Made by a program: the position numbers and the translations under genes. A DNA stretch of 35,441 nucleotides from Phycisphaerae bacterium (lineage in GTDB: Bacteria > Planctomycetota > Phycisphaerae > SM23-33). The DNA lies in contig JADHXQ010000047.1 of assembly GCA_016782885.1 (NCBI GenBank), positions 1 through 35,441 of the forward strand, read 5' to 3'. The notes beneath the pieces were generated by a model. It made no database searches. It worked only from the letters and a program-made list of their open reading frames with translations, and was not told the origin of the DNA. Shown here piece by piece: positions 23,289-32,080 of the stretch (positions are counted from its first letter, which is position 1; every line of letters begins with the position of its first letter).

Positions 23289-26200
23289 CTATCGGAAACA
23301 GATCAATGCGCCTTCGTCCGTTGAGACGTAGATCCTGCCGCCGGATATTGCAAGGCCCCAGCGGGCAGGTGTGCCGTTGATCTTGACCTTCGAGAACTCT
23401 TTGCCTGTATTGGCATCGAATACAACAACATCGCCTGACTTGGCGGCAACCACCACGATCTTGTTTGTAACGGCCATGGCTCGCGCCCCGCCGGCAACAG
23501 AGCACGACCACTTGGGGTTCATGAGAGCCCGCTCTTCGGGAGGCATCTTGGGTATCTGTTTGTGATGGGGGATGCGGATAGCGGCCAGCCTGATGTCGTA
23601 CGCAGTTACCGAAGCTCCTGTGATGGCATACGCCATCGTCTTGTTATACACCACCTGTCCGCCGCGCACGGAACCGTACGATTGGCTGTAACCCGGAATG
23701 TTGTTGTTCCCCTGCCTGTCGGACCTTGACCAGGTATGATCCAACAGGCCATTCAAGTTACCTGTGAGCATTATCACTTCATCGTGACTCTTCTTCCCCA
23801 ATCCGGTCTCCGGCAATGTTTTGCCCCTCCTCTTCAGAGATTTGTCCGGAGCCATAAGCGATTCGCCCCGCTCATTGAAAACCTGTGCATGGTGCGCCAG
23901 CCTTATGTCACCCTTGACATATCTGGGGATCTCAGGAACCGGGCTAATGCTCTTTCTGCCAATAGTCTTCATCATTTTCTTCCAGGAAAGCCGGCCTGTA
24001 TAGGCGTCGAGTTTATATCCGGTCAGGCCGCTATTCAGATCAGCATGCCGCCCTGCGGTGAAGTAGACGCTTCCGTTCTTAACCAGAACTCCGCAGGTGA
24101 CGGGGAAATGAGATTCAATTTGGCCAAACACGCTGACCCTGCGCTGTGCAGGAGCGGCCTGATATCGCCAAATCAAGGCGCCGTCTTTAGAACGCAGGCA
24201 GTAAACATAGCCGTCCTCGCTTCCGAAGAGCACTATCTTGCCATAGAATGTCGGCGGCAACACAACGCGAGACTCAGAGACGAACGACCAGAGGTCCTTC
24301 CCTGTGCCTGCTTCAAAGACTTTGATACGGTGAGACTCCGGCAGCGCCACTGCAACCATCCCCTGAGATGCTGTTGGTGCCGAAATTGTGCCGGAGACCC
24401 TGTAGCTTGATTTCCAGTCCCGGCTTGTCCATTCCGGAAAGATCTGATCTTCAGGCGTGACCTCCCAGAATTTCTTCAATGGCAAGTTCACTTCTTCGTT
24501 CGTTAAGCAACTGCGTTGCTCATTGCCCAGGTAAGTCGCCCAATCGGCGGCATACTCATCGGTCAGATTCTCTTTATTGACGGTTCCGTAGGCAGGGCCT
24601 TTCAGCAATCGTTGATCATCGGGGATTGGGCCGAGCGGTCTGGGGGTCGCCAAACCGGTATATCCTCTAAGCATGGAAAAACAGCCGCACAATTTTGGAA
24701 AACAGTAGATCATGCCATTACCTAAAAGAATACCGGGACTTCCGCCGCAAACATTTCTCACAAATTCTTTTCTGTATTTCTCTCCAGTGTGAATGTTGAT
24801 AAATCCAAATGGGCGGCCTTCGAAAAAGAAGTTAACGGTTGCAGCACTGTCCATTACACATCTTAAAACAGCTTCCTGAACGCCATACCCTTTGGCCTGT
24901 TTTTTAAACTCACCCGTTTGCGGATCATATCCCATAATACCGGTTGTATCCCAAATGAGTCCGTCAAATGCATGCACATCTGTGCCCGGTCCTATGCGAC
25001 TCTTACGTTCACGCTTCCAGAGAGTCTTGCCATCTTTAAGGGAACGTACCTCCAAAATACTGCCCTTTTTTCTGCCGCCCGCCGGAAAATGCTTGAATGC
25101 GTACACACCATACTTTGCAACTCGCAATCCACTACCCGGGAAGTCCTGAGTCCAACGCTCTTTGCCATCAGCCAGGTTCAGGCAGGTTAACTTCCCCCTC
25201 AAATGTCGAAGCACATACTTATCTGAAACCAGAATTTCGGTTTTGGTATTGCCCACCCAGCCGTCCCAGCCTGCCCATCTGCCATTCTTCCAGGTACGAT
25301 CGTCCGGCTTATTATAAGTGCTGACTGAGCCCTTAAGGTTCTTATTCATCCAGTTCAACTCACCTGTTTGTCTATTGACAGATCCCAGGCCGTCATCTGC
25401 GGCAAAAACAATATTCTCGCCAACATGAACGAGCGCCAGCGGGCATACACCCCTGATATCTTTGTAATGCTTAACGACCTTTCCAGTATCTCCATCCAGC
25501 GCCACCAGGTTATCGGCGCCAGGTACAAAGGCATACACCTTTTTTTCAAACGCGGTGAAAGACTTCTGTTCCTGCCCGGCGATTCTCCAAATCAACGTTC
25601 CATTAAAGGCATCTCTGCAGACAATCTCGCCCTTAACGTAATAGTAATTCTTCCCATCTATGGTGCGGCTGCTAATCCCGGGCCAAAGCCAAATGGGGCC
25701 CTGCCGCCATTGAAGCACTCCGGAGTATCCGACCAGTTTGTCCTGGGAAATACTTGTGCCCTCCGGATCGTGTCGACCGTGGGTCCATTCGTCCATCTCC
25801 TTTGGGCGAGGCTTGACGATCCTGGTCCACGGCCCGACCTTGGAAGTCGCTGTCGCACCACAGGCCGATACCAGCAACTTGGCAAGAGCGCTATCTCCCG
25901 CAACAAGGATGGCGCCATTCGGCGTCACGATACGGGCGACTTCATCGGCAGAAACCCCAGACTTACCAAAGGCCGCCAGATCGTCAATCGCCACAACATT
26001 AACGAAATTATCTGTATAGGGCAGTCGTTTGGCGGAACTATGGATAGCAGCAACCAAGCCGTAAGCCTTTCTGGCAAGGATCGCCTTTCTGGCCTTATCG
26101 ACACTGGCGGAATCAAACAATACGCTCTGTACGACAAATCGGCCGGCATCGCGAGTCTTGATCAGCGTGTCGGCATCGGCGCTGCCCAGATAGACAATCA

Positions 26201-26324
26201 CGCCGCCTTTGGGGCTGCCGGGCAATGCGATAAACTCCGCCAAGTCACTCGCTGCTATGGCGCTGTGAGTCGATACAGCAAGAGTGCATAAGAACAACCC
26301 GTACACCAATACTCGCCTATTCAT
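23289..26324 (-). CDS. Secreted methyltransferase-like/PQQ beta-propeller fusion
   Basis: Protein of 1011 residues with signal peptide MNRRVLVYGLFLCTLAVST...AIAAS. Residues about 35-160 look like a Rossmann methyltransferase-type domain (GGVIVYLGSADADTLIK, then RLPYTDNFVNVVAIDDLAAFG and EVARIVTPNGAILVAG), although the glycine-rich SAM loop is not canonical. From about 175 the EMDEWTHGRHDPEGTSISQD motif opens a PQQ-like beta-propeller with many blades (AFNGTLIWRIAGQE, GDTGKVVKHYKDI, SKDGALIWRYQAAP, ANTGKEFSKVKING, ending VSTDEGALICFR). No free PQQ use is implied; the propeller may serve as a binding scaffold. The gene appears complete and looks more AT-rich than its neighbours by eye. Its 3' end abuts the sulfatase fragment. 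Confidence 0.75.
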   Translation of the reverse strand: MNRRVLVYGLFLCTLAVSTHSAIAASDLAEFIALPGSPKGGVIVYLGSADADTLIKTRDAGRFVVQSVLFDSASVDKARKAILARKAYGLVAAIHSSAKRLPYTDNFVNVVAIDDLAAFGKSGVSADEVARIVTPNGAILVAGDSALAKLLVSACGATATSKVGPWTRIVKPRPKEMDEWTHGRHDPEGTSISQDKLVGYSGVLQWRQGPIWLWPGISSRTIDGKNYYYVKGEIVCRDAFNGTLIWRIAGQEQKSFTAFEKKVYAFVPGADNLVALDGDTGKVVKHYKDIRGVCPLALVHVGENIVFAADDGLGSVNRQTGELNWMNKNLKGSVSTYNKPDDRTWKNGRWAGWDGWVGNTKTEILVSDKYVLRHLRGKLTCLNLADGKERWTQDFPGSGLRVAKYGVYAFKHFPAGGRKKGSILEVRSLKDGKTLWKRERKSRIGPGTDVHAFDGLIWDTTGIMGYDPQTGEFKKQAKGYGVQEAVLRCVMDSAATVNFFFEGRPFGFINIHTGEKYRKEFVRNVCGGSPGILLGNGMIYCFPKLCGCFSMLRGYTGLATPRPLGPIPDDQRLLKGPAYGTVNKENLTDEYAADWATYLGNEQRSCLTNEEVNLPLKKFWEVTPEDQIFPEWTSRDWKSSYRVSGTISAPTASQGMVAVALPESHRIKVFEAGTGKDLWSFVSESRVVLPPTFYGKIVLFGSEDGYVYCLRSKDGALIWRYQAAPAQRRVSVFGQIESHFPVTCGVLVKNGSVYFTAGRHADLNSGLTGYKLDAYTGRLSWKKMMKTIGRKSISPVPEIPRYVKGDIRLAHHAQVFNERGESLMAPDKSLKRRGKTLPETGLGKKSHDEVIMLTGNLNGLLDHTWSRSDRQGNNNIPGYSQSYGSVRGGQVVYNKTMAYAITGASVTAYDIRLAAIRIPHHKQIPKMPPEERALMNPKWSCSVAGGARAMAVTNKIVVVAAKSGDVVVFDANTGKEFSKVKINGTPARWGLAISGGRIYVSTDEGALICFR

Positions 26325-26447
26325 GGTCAGTCCACCTTTTGTCGGGCTGCCCCGTCAACCACGGCCCGGCACTGTCAACAATATCATTATGCCCCATTTT
26401 ACTGTTCCTGGTTCCGGCGTCTGAACTTTTCCATACCGATATAAGGA

Positions 26448-28841
26448 CTAATACATTTTCAGTTGACCGTCGAACCTGTAGCTCTTTCCGGTCTTGAATT
26501 CGAAGGGTTTCTTCGCGTCGCCACAGGCTACCATCCCGCGGTCGTCACGCCTGGCGTGGAAAGTCGCCGAGACGAGCTTCCCAGCCGCCCAGGTCAGGTC
26601 GATCCTGTGTCCGCCCCGGATCAGAACGCCGGTGATCGAGCCGTCGGGATAATCCTTCGGCCAGGCCGGCAATAGCTCGATGTATCCCGGGCGGGAGAAT
26701 ACCAGCATCTCCATCAGCAGCCGCGGCAGGCTCAGAGAGGCGTCAAGGTTGTTTATCTTCGGACCCGGACGGCAGGATGAGGCCATGTTGTTATAGAAAT
26801 ACTTGCTGGAAGCCAGGCGATGCAGATTGCTTCGCACCTTCTCGACATCCTTCAACCGCGCCGCCATCAGCGACACATGCATCAGACCGTGCGTCTCGCG
26901 GGCGTCAAAACGAAAGCGTTGGTCAAGCGCCGCGCCGGCGGCCTCGATCAGTTTGGTATCCGCGCCCGGCAGGGAGAATTCCCACCACGGGTAGACCATG
27001 ATCAGGTGGGAGAGGTGGCGGTGCTTGTAGAATTCGCCATATTTCGCCGGAGCCCATTCAGCCAGAGCGCCGTCCCTGTTGACGCGATAGGGGGCAATCT
27101 TCCCGAGGTAATTCTTCCAATTGGCGATCTTCTTTTCATCCAGTTTGAACTGCCCGCCGAGTTCGATCAGGATACGGAAGACCTCCCGGGCCACGGCAAG
27201 GTCGAATGTGCAGTCCTGGAGAGTCTTTACCTGGCCTCTCGGCGAGTTCTCCGGGGAAACGCCCGGGTAGATATGGTAGAACCCGTCGGTTCCCTTCACC
27301 ATGTAGTCCTCGTAGAAATCAGACATCTCCAGGTAGAGGGGCAGGACCTCTTTCTTCATAAAATCGCGGTCGCCGGTCAGGAGTGCGTAGTCGTAGAACG
27401 GGTGGATGTTCCAACCCGCGCCGCCGGGCCAGTACATCCAGCCCATCCGATTGCCGAGGTGGACGAGATATCCGGTCTCCGGATCGGTGTAGTTACCTGC
27501 CAGGAATCCGCGACAACCGAGATACTTGCGCGCGTTGAGGCGCCAGCCCGGCAGCATCCCCTTGATATAACCGAAGTAGGATTTTGCGCACTGGGGCAGA
27601 TTGCCCATAGCCGCCGAGGAGATCTGGAGGTTCACGTTCGAATCCAGGACGAATCCTCCCTGCCACGGCGGCGACCAGTTACCGCCCCATATGCCCTGCA
27701 GCGGCGAGGGGTATTTTCCGCACGATGAGATCAGCAGGTACCGGCCCATGGCGTGTATCTGCTCCAGGAAGAGCGGTGTGACGCCTTTTTCCACGGATGA
27801 GTCAATCAACTGCTCGGTGGAGGTCGTCGACCATTGCTTTGAGGCGCCGAGATCGAGGACGACGCGCCGGAACATCTCGCCATGCTCCTTGGCGTGCGGC
27901 GCCAACAGTTCATCATAGGCTCCGGGCAGTTTCGCCAACTTCGCCTGAATCGAGTCGCGCTGCAGGACCGATGCGTCCTTTTGCGCCAGGACCCGAATCA
28001 CGATCAGAATCTCATCGGCGCCGGTAACGGTCAGCTTGTCGCCGTCGGTTGACGTTTTACCGCCCTTGGCGGTGATGCGTGCGACACCCTCGTAACCTCC
28101 CGGGTCGAAGCCGTACTCGACATCGTAGTAGAGCCAGCCCGCTGCCGCCGCGGTTTTCGGCGGCTTCGTGAAATCTTTCAGGGCGACTCCCTTGACGCTC
28201 TTTCTGCGCCCGGGTGTTTCCTTCAGGAACAGCGTTACGTCGAGCTTGCGAGCGCCAGTGGCTTTGAGCTGAATGACGTTTACGTCATGCCTGCGGGACG
28301 AGAAGACTTTCTGGCGCACGCCACCATTTCCATTCTTCCAGCAAGTCAGCGCTTCGCCGGTTTCAAGGTTCACCCCGCGCCGGTACTCCGACGGCTTGCC
28401 GTTAAATTTGTATTGGATATTGAGGTCAAAAGCCGGATGCGGAATCACACCTTTGGTGAATATACACCCCTTTTCAGCGAGCTGTTTTTTCGCTTCGGTG
28501 TTGGCCAGGGCGTATGCTTCCCGTTCCTTTCCCTCATCGATCAGCCGTCGCACTTTTGGCAGGAGATTCGCTATGTCGGCGACTGTCTCCTTCTTGCGAT
28601 CCCAGAATCGGACGAACAGCTCCTCGTGATTGATGATAATCCGTTCGTTATCCGTCATCCCCATCACCCTGGCGCCGTGCCGGCCGTTGCCGGTGACCAT
28701 ACCATGTTCCCATTCAGACGCCGGTTTCTCCGAGTGGATCACCCAGCGGTCGGACGCAGATAGACTAGTCGCTGCAACCGACATAAAAAACGACAGATAA
28801 ATGGGCAGGCATATGTACCGGCCCGGTTTAAATAACTTCAC
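26448..28841 (-). CDS. GH95-like glycoside hydrolase (alpha-L-fucosidase/galactosidase type)
   Basis: Protein of 797 residues with a signal peptide of about 30 residues. The GTG at 28841 has AAGGAA upstream and its first four bases overlap the previous stop (GTGA), indicating translational coupling. WEHGMVTGNGRHGARVMG (about 44-61) opens the beta-sandwich N-domain as in GH95. The alpha6/alpha6 barrel contains LQGIWGGNWSPPWQGG, SNVNLQ (Asn402, Asn404, matching the catalytic Asn pair of GH95), YPGVSPE (Glu531, general-acid position), HRHLSH (607-612) and NNLDASL (Asp700, base-partner position). Residue mapping is by motif, not alignment. The enzyme probably removes terminal sugars such as fucose from a secreted glycan. 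Confidence 0.82.
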   Translation of the reverse strand: MKLFKPGRYICLPIYLSFFMSVAATSLSASDRWVIHSEKPASEWEHGMVTGNGRHGARVMGMTDNERIIINHEELFVRFWDRKKETVADIANLLPKVRRLIDEGKEREAYALANTEAKKQLAEKGCIFTKGVIPHPAFDLNIQYKFNGKPSEYRRGVNLETGEALTCWKNGNGGVRQKVFSSRRHDVNVIQLKATGARKLDVTLFLKETPGRRKSVKGVALKDFTKPPKTAAAAGWLYYDVEYGFDPGGYEGVARITAKGGKTSTDGDKLTVTGADEILIVIRVLAQKDASVLQRDSIQAKLAKLPGAYDELLAPHAKEHGEMFRRVVLDLGASKQWSTTSTEQLIDSSVEKGVTPLFLEQIHAMGRYLLISSCGKYPSPLQGIWGGNWSPPWQGGFVLDSNVNLQISSAAMGNLPQCAKSYFGYIKGMLPGWRLNARKYLGCRGFLAGNYTDPETGYLVHLGNRMGWMYWPGGAGWNIHPFYDYALLTGDRDFMKKEVLPLYLEMSDFYEDYMVKGTDGFYHIYPGVSPENSPRGQVKTLQDCTFDLAVAREVFRILIELGGQFKLDEKKIANWKNYLGKIAPYRVNRDGALAEWAPAKYGEFYKHRHLSHLIMVYPWWEFSLPGADTKLIEAAGAALDQRFRFDARETHGLMHVSLMAARLKDVEKVRSNLHRLASSKYFYNNMASSCRPGPKINNLDASLSLPRLLMEMLVFSRPGYIELLPAWPKDYPDGSITGVLIRGGHRIDLTWAAGKLVSATFHARRDDRGMVACGDAKKPFEFKTGKSYRFDGQLKMY

Positions 28842-31800
28842 TTTGCTTCCTTATTCTTTGTGGCGTCCTTCGGCGCCGTGCGCACGCCGCGCCATTTGTG
28901 CGACGGGCAGCGAGCCGGATCCGCGACCGCAGCCAGCAATCGATCGGACAAGCGCGCACGCTGAATATCCCAGACGTGATCGAAGACCCCTGCGCGGGGA
29001 GTGTAATGCGTGCAACGCATCCCGGAGCCGACGGCGTCAGCCTGGGGCCAGTCCGCCGGTAAGGTCAGCGTGCCCAAACCGTGCGTGCCCTTGAACTTGC
29101 GTCCCGCGGCGTTGCCGACCGTTACCGCACGTTCGGACTGCGGGTCGCCCTTGAAGGCGTCCCAGTCCCATTTGTTGATTCCGCCGATGCCCCAGTAGGA
29201 GGGACCGACCTCGTCCGGCGCCGGCTTGCGCGGACCGCGAACCGCTTTCTCGAGTTCCAACTCGGTCATCGGCCGCAATCCCGCCCAGGCCGCGAACGCC
29301 GCGCCGTCCGCCCATGACAGACCGAAACACCCCGGTCCGGCCCGCGCCCTGGCCGCTTTGCTGGAGTAGCCATCATCGTTGCGAAAGACCTGGCCCTGGC
29401 CCCCGGAATAATGAACCCTTCCCGGTCCGACTTTCCCGTTCTTTCGTGCCACCGCCCAACGTTCCTTCCCGGCGTAACGTTCGTCGGCCTGTTTTTTGGG
29501 CAGCGTGTTCAGGAAAGCGGCGTACTGTGCGGGCGCGATCTGGTGTTTCATGCAGTAGAAGGCCCCAAAGCCGTTGGGGAAGGCCGCCGGGATCGCGCCG
29601 CCATCTTCCGGTTGACCGCCGTGTTTTCTCGCCCAGAGTTTGCCCGCCTGGCGTCCGGTCTGAATCGCACCGGGCCCGGTCACCCGGTACGGCTCGATGT
29701 GCTGGCTGCCGTCGCTGTACCGGTAGAATCCGCCCGGCTCCAGTCCGCCCGAACCCAGGTGGAACGATCCTTCGGGCACGTAAACCATGCGAATTCCGAA
29801 AGGCCGGATGCTGATCCCTTTCAGGTCTTTGGCGTTGCCTTTGTGACTCGTGAGATCCCAGACGACCGTGACTTTCTTCGCCACCAACGGGCCCTCGCCG
29901 CCGGCCGACCGCCGAAGGAACAGACCGGTGAAACCGTCGTCGCCACGGGGCACGATGAGGTCCACCTGCGTGGGGCCCTTCGCTTGGCCGTAGCCCGTCG
30001 GATTCAGCACTTTGTCGGCCGCCAACCGCATGTGTTGCCATTCTCCGCCCTCGGCCCGCACTTTGAAAAACAACCAGGCTGCGTCGTGATTGTGCTTGTC
30101 GCGCCAGGAATCCTTCCAGGCGACATCGAAGGTCAGCACAGCGGTTTTCTTATCGCGGGGCTTGACAATCAGGTTCTTGATCTCGACGTTCCAATCCAGC
30201 CAATCGGCGACTCCGCGAATCACCTTCCCGCCGGATGCGGAATGCCTGTCCGAAACCGGCGCCTGCGGGCGCGGTGCGGCTTGAACAGTCGCGGGCGCCG
30301 GCGGCGGTTGGCGGATCTCATCCGTGCGCACACAGCGAAAACCCATGCTCCAGTAGGCACTCCGCGACCCGTTCCATTCCCGGCTGAAAGGCGTGATCCG
30401 GCTCACTTTTTCGCGATCGGAGATGTGCAGCCGGCGACTTTCTTTCGGCGGTTCGGTGACTTCTGCGATCCAGTACGCATGGGTTCCGCCGCGAATACCG
30501 GTGCCCATCCCGTGGCTTTGCGGTCCCTTATCGAGCGGCCATTTCCCATGTGCGCCGCTGAAACGGCGTCCGTATGGATTGCCGACGGTCATCACGCGTT
30601 CCCAGAGATTCCCGCTTAGTTCCAGTATGCCCCAGTACGAGGCGCCCGCCTCGACGCGTCCGCTGCGGGGCGTGGCGAAAACCCCCGCCCGTAGCGGCCC
30701 GTTGACCGCATCGGCGGCCGCCTGCCCGTGTCTGCCTCCGGGGCCCACGCGCCGGATGGCGCCGTACCACACGGCATTGCCGCGCTTGGCGTCGGGGGCG
30801 TTGTCTCCCCGCCAGGCCACACCTTCGTCGGGCCGACCGCGATTCTTGACCACGTAGCCGGCATGATCGGCGTCGGGAAAGAGCTTGTCGAAATCCTTGC
30901 CGGCGATTCCGGGCGTCCCCCAGGCGTATTCGTTGGGGACGGGTTTCAGTGGTCCACGACAGGCCTTTTCGTACTCCAGTTCCGTCATCGCGCGCAAGCC
31001 CGCCCAGGCCGCGTACCCCCCGCAGTCCTTCCACAGCAAACCGCTGCAGGCGACGTGGGGCCGGTCGGTCTGGTACACCGCCGGGGAGCCGGCTTTCCCG
31101 GGAGTCACCAGCTTGATCCCCGTCGGGCTATTCTTGAGCGGATCCAGGCGGTCCTGCTGTTTGGCGCTCAGCGTGTTGAGAAAGTCCACGTATTGCCCTT
31201 CCGTGATCTCGTGCCTCATGCAGTAGAAAGCCGCAAACCCCTTGGGGAACCGGGCCGGCAACATTTGTGCACCGCTGCTGGTAAAGTCTTCGGCCCGTTC
31301 CATCCCGAGGGCGTCATGGTTGCCCAGATTCTTTCTGTCATCACCGCCCAGCACGATTGCGTCTTCGCTTTCAATCCGGAAGGGCGCGTCGGTGTCGCCT
31401 GCGGAGAACCGTCCAGCCGGATTGCTGTTCTTGGCCCCGTCGCCGACCCAAAATGCACACTGCGGCACGTAGACCATCTTTATTGCGAAGACCTTGAGTT
31501 CTACGGCGCCAGGGTCCTTTACGCCGTCGACTCCGTGCAGCCAGCGCAGCGTCACGTCCTTTGAGTTGTTGGCGCCACTGCCGGCTTTGGCGCGATAGAC
31601 AAACAGTCCGACACCGCGATTGCCATCGTCACTGGGGCCGATATCCACTTTTGTTCCGGCCGGGACCTTATGGTCTCCCTTGTTCGTTGAGAGCGTCGCA
31701 TGCGAATACCCTTCGGCTCCGGACTTGTGGAACTTGGCGAACACCCAAGCCGCGTCCCAACTCTCAAGTTTGAGCATTCCGGTCCCGCCGTGCTGGTCGG

Positions 31801-32050
31801 CGGTTACTTTCCAGGCTGCACGCCAGGAGTGATCCCAGGCGATGTCGAACGTGACGGTACTCTGTCCGGCCGCGGGACCGTCCTGGCGCCGCACGTTTTC
31901 GATCCGGACGGGATCGGCCTGCCCCGTACCGCGGAACCGCGCCTGTGTGCTATCGTTTGCCGTGATACCAGATGAACACGTCAGCAGCAGTGTAGCAATA
32001 GCCGCCGCCCCCACGCGAGTGAACGGACAGCCATATCGTAACCAGCTCAT
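28838..32050 (-). CDS. Secreted protein with two SUMF1 (FGE-sulfatase) domains
   Basis: Protein of 1070 residues. The ATG at 32050 has AAGGAG six bases before it; TTG 32056 is less likely. A signal peptide is followed by two similar halves, each a beta-sandwich (VTFDIAWDHSWRAAW; VLTFDVAWKDSWRDK) then a SUMF1/C-type-lectin-like domain (MVYVPQCAFWVGDG...MTELEYEKACRGP; MVYVPEGSFHLGSGG...MTELELEKAVRGP). This suggests internal duplication. FGE enzymes carry a Cys pair near the RGGS motif; here the first copy reads GIRGGTHAYW without cysteine and the second GSGMRCTHYT is divergent. It is therefore unlikely to be a true formylglycine-generating enzyme. The last four bases overlap the GH95 start. Confidence 0.82.
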   Translation of the reverse strand: MSWLRYGCPFTRVGAAAIATLLLTCSSGITANDSTQARFRGTGQADPVRIENVRRQDGPAAGQSTVTFDIAWDHSWRAAWKVTADQHGGTGMLKLESWDAAWVFAKFHKSGAEGYSHATLSTNKGDHKVPAGTKVDIGPSDDGNRGVGLFVYRAKAGSGANNSKDVTLRWLHGVDGVKDPGAVELKVFAIKMVYVPQCAFWVGDGAKNSNPAGRFSAGDTDAPFRIESEDAIVLGGDDRKNLGNHDALGMERAEDFTSSGAQMLPARFPKGFAAFYCMRHEITEGQYVDFLNTLSAKQQDRLDPLKNSPTGIKLVTPGKAGSPAVYQTDRPHVACSGLLWKDCGGYAAWAGLRAMTELEYEKACRGPLKPVPNEYAWGTPGIAGKDFDKLFPDADHAGYVVKNRGRPDEGVAWRGDNAPDAKRGNAVWYGAIRRVGPGGRHGQAAADAVNGPLRAGVFATPRSGRVEAGASYWGILELSGNLWERVMTVGNPYGRRFSGAHGKWPLDKGPQSHGMGTGIRGGTHAYWIAEVTEPPKESRRLHISDREKVSRITPFSREWNGSRSAYWSMGFRCVRTDEIRQPPPAPATVQAAPRPQAPVSDRHSASGGKVIRGVADWLDWNVEIKNLIVKPRDKKTAVLTFDVAWKDSWRDKHNHDAAWLFFKVRAEGGEWQHMRLAADKVLNPTGYGQAKGPTQVDLIVPRGDDGFTGLFLRRSAGGEGPLVAKKVTVVWDLTSHKGNAKDLKGISIRPFGIRMVYVPEGSFHLGSGGLEPGGFYRYSDGSQHIEPYRVTGPGAIQTGRQAGKLWARKHGGQPEDGGAIPAAFPNGFGAFYCMKHQIAPAQYAAFLNTLPKKQADERYAGKERWAVARKNGKVGPGRVHYSGGQGQVFRNDDGYSSKAARARAGPGCFGLSWADGAAFAAWAGLRPMTELELEKAVRGPRKPAPDEVGPSYWGIGGINKWDWDAFKGDPQSERAVTVGNAAGRKFKGTHGLGTLTLPADWPQADAVGSGMRCTHYTPRAGVFDHVWDIQRARLSDRLLAAVADPARCPSHKWRGVRTAPKDATKNKEAK

Positions 32051-32080
32051 AGCCAACTCCTTGTATGATGAATGTCCACT

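Noticed and set aside
28838..32050. Active sulfatase-maturating enzyme paired with the sulfatase
   Set aside because: The FGE cysteine pair is not present near the RGG motif and the sulfatase is a fragment.
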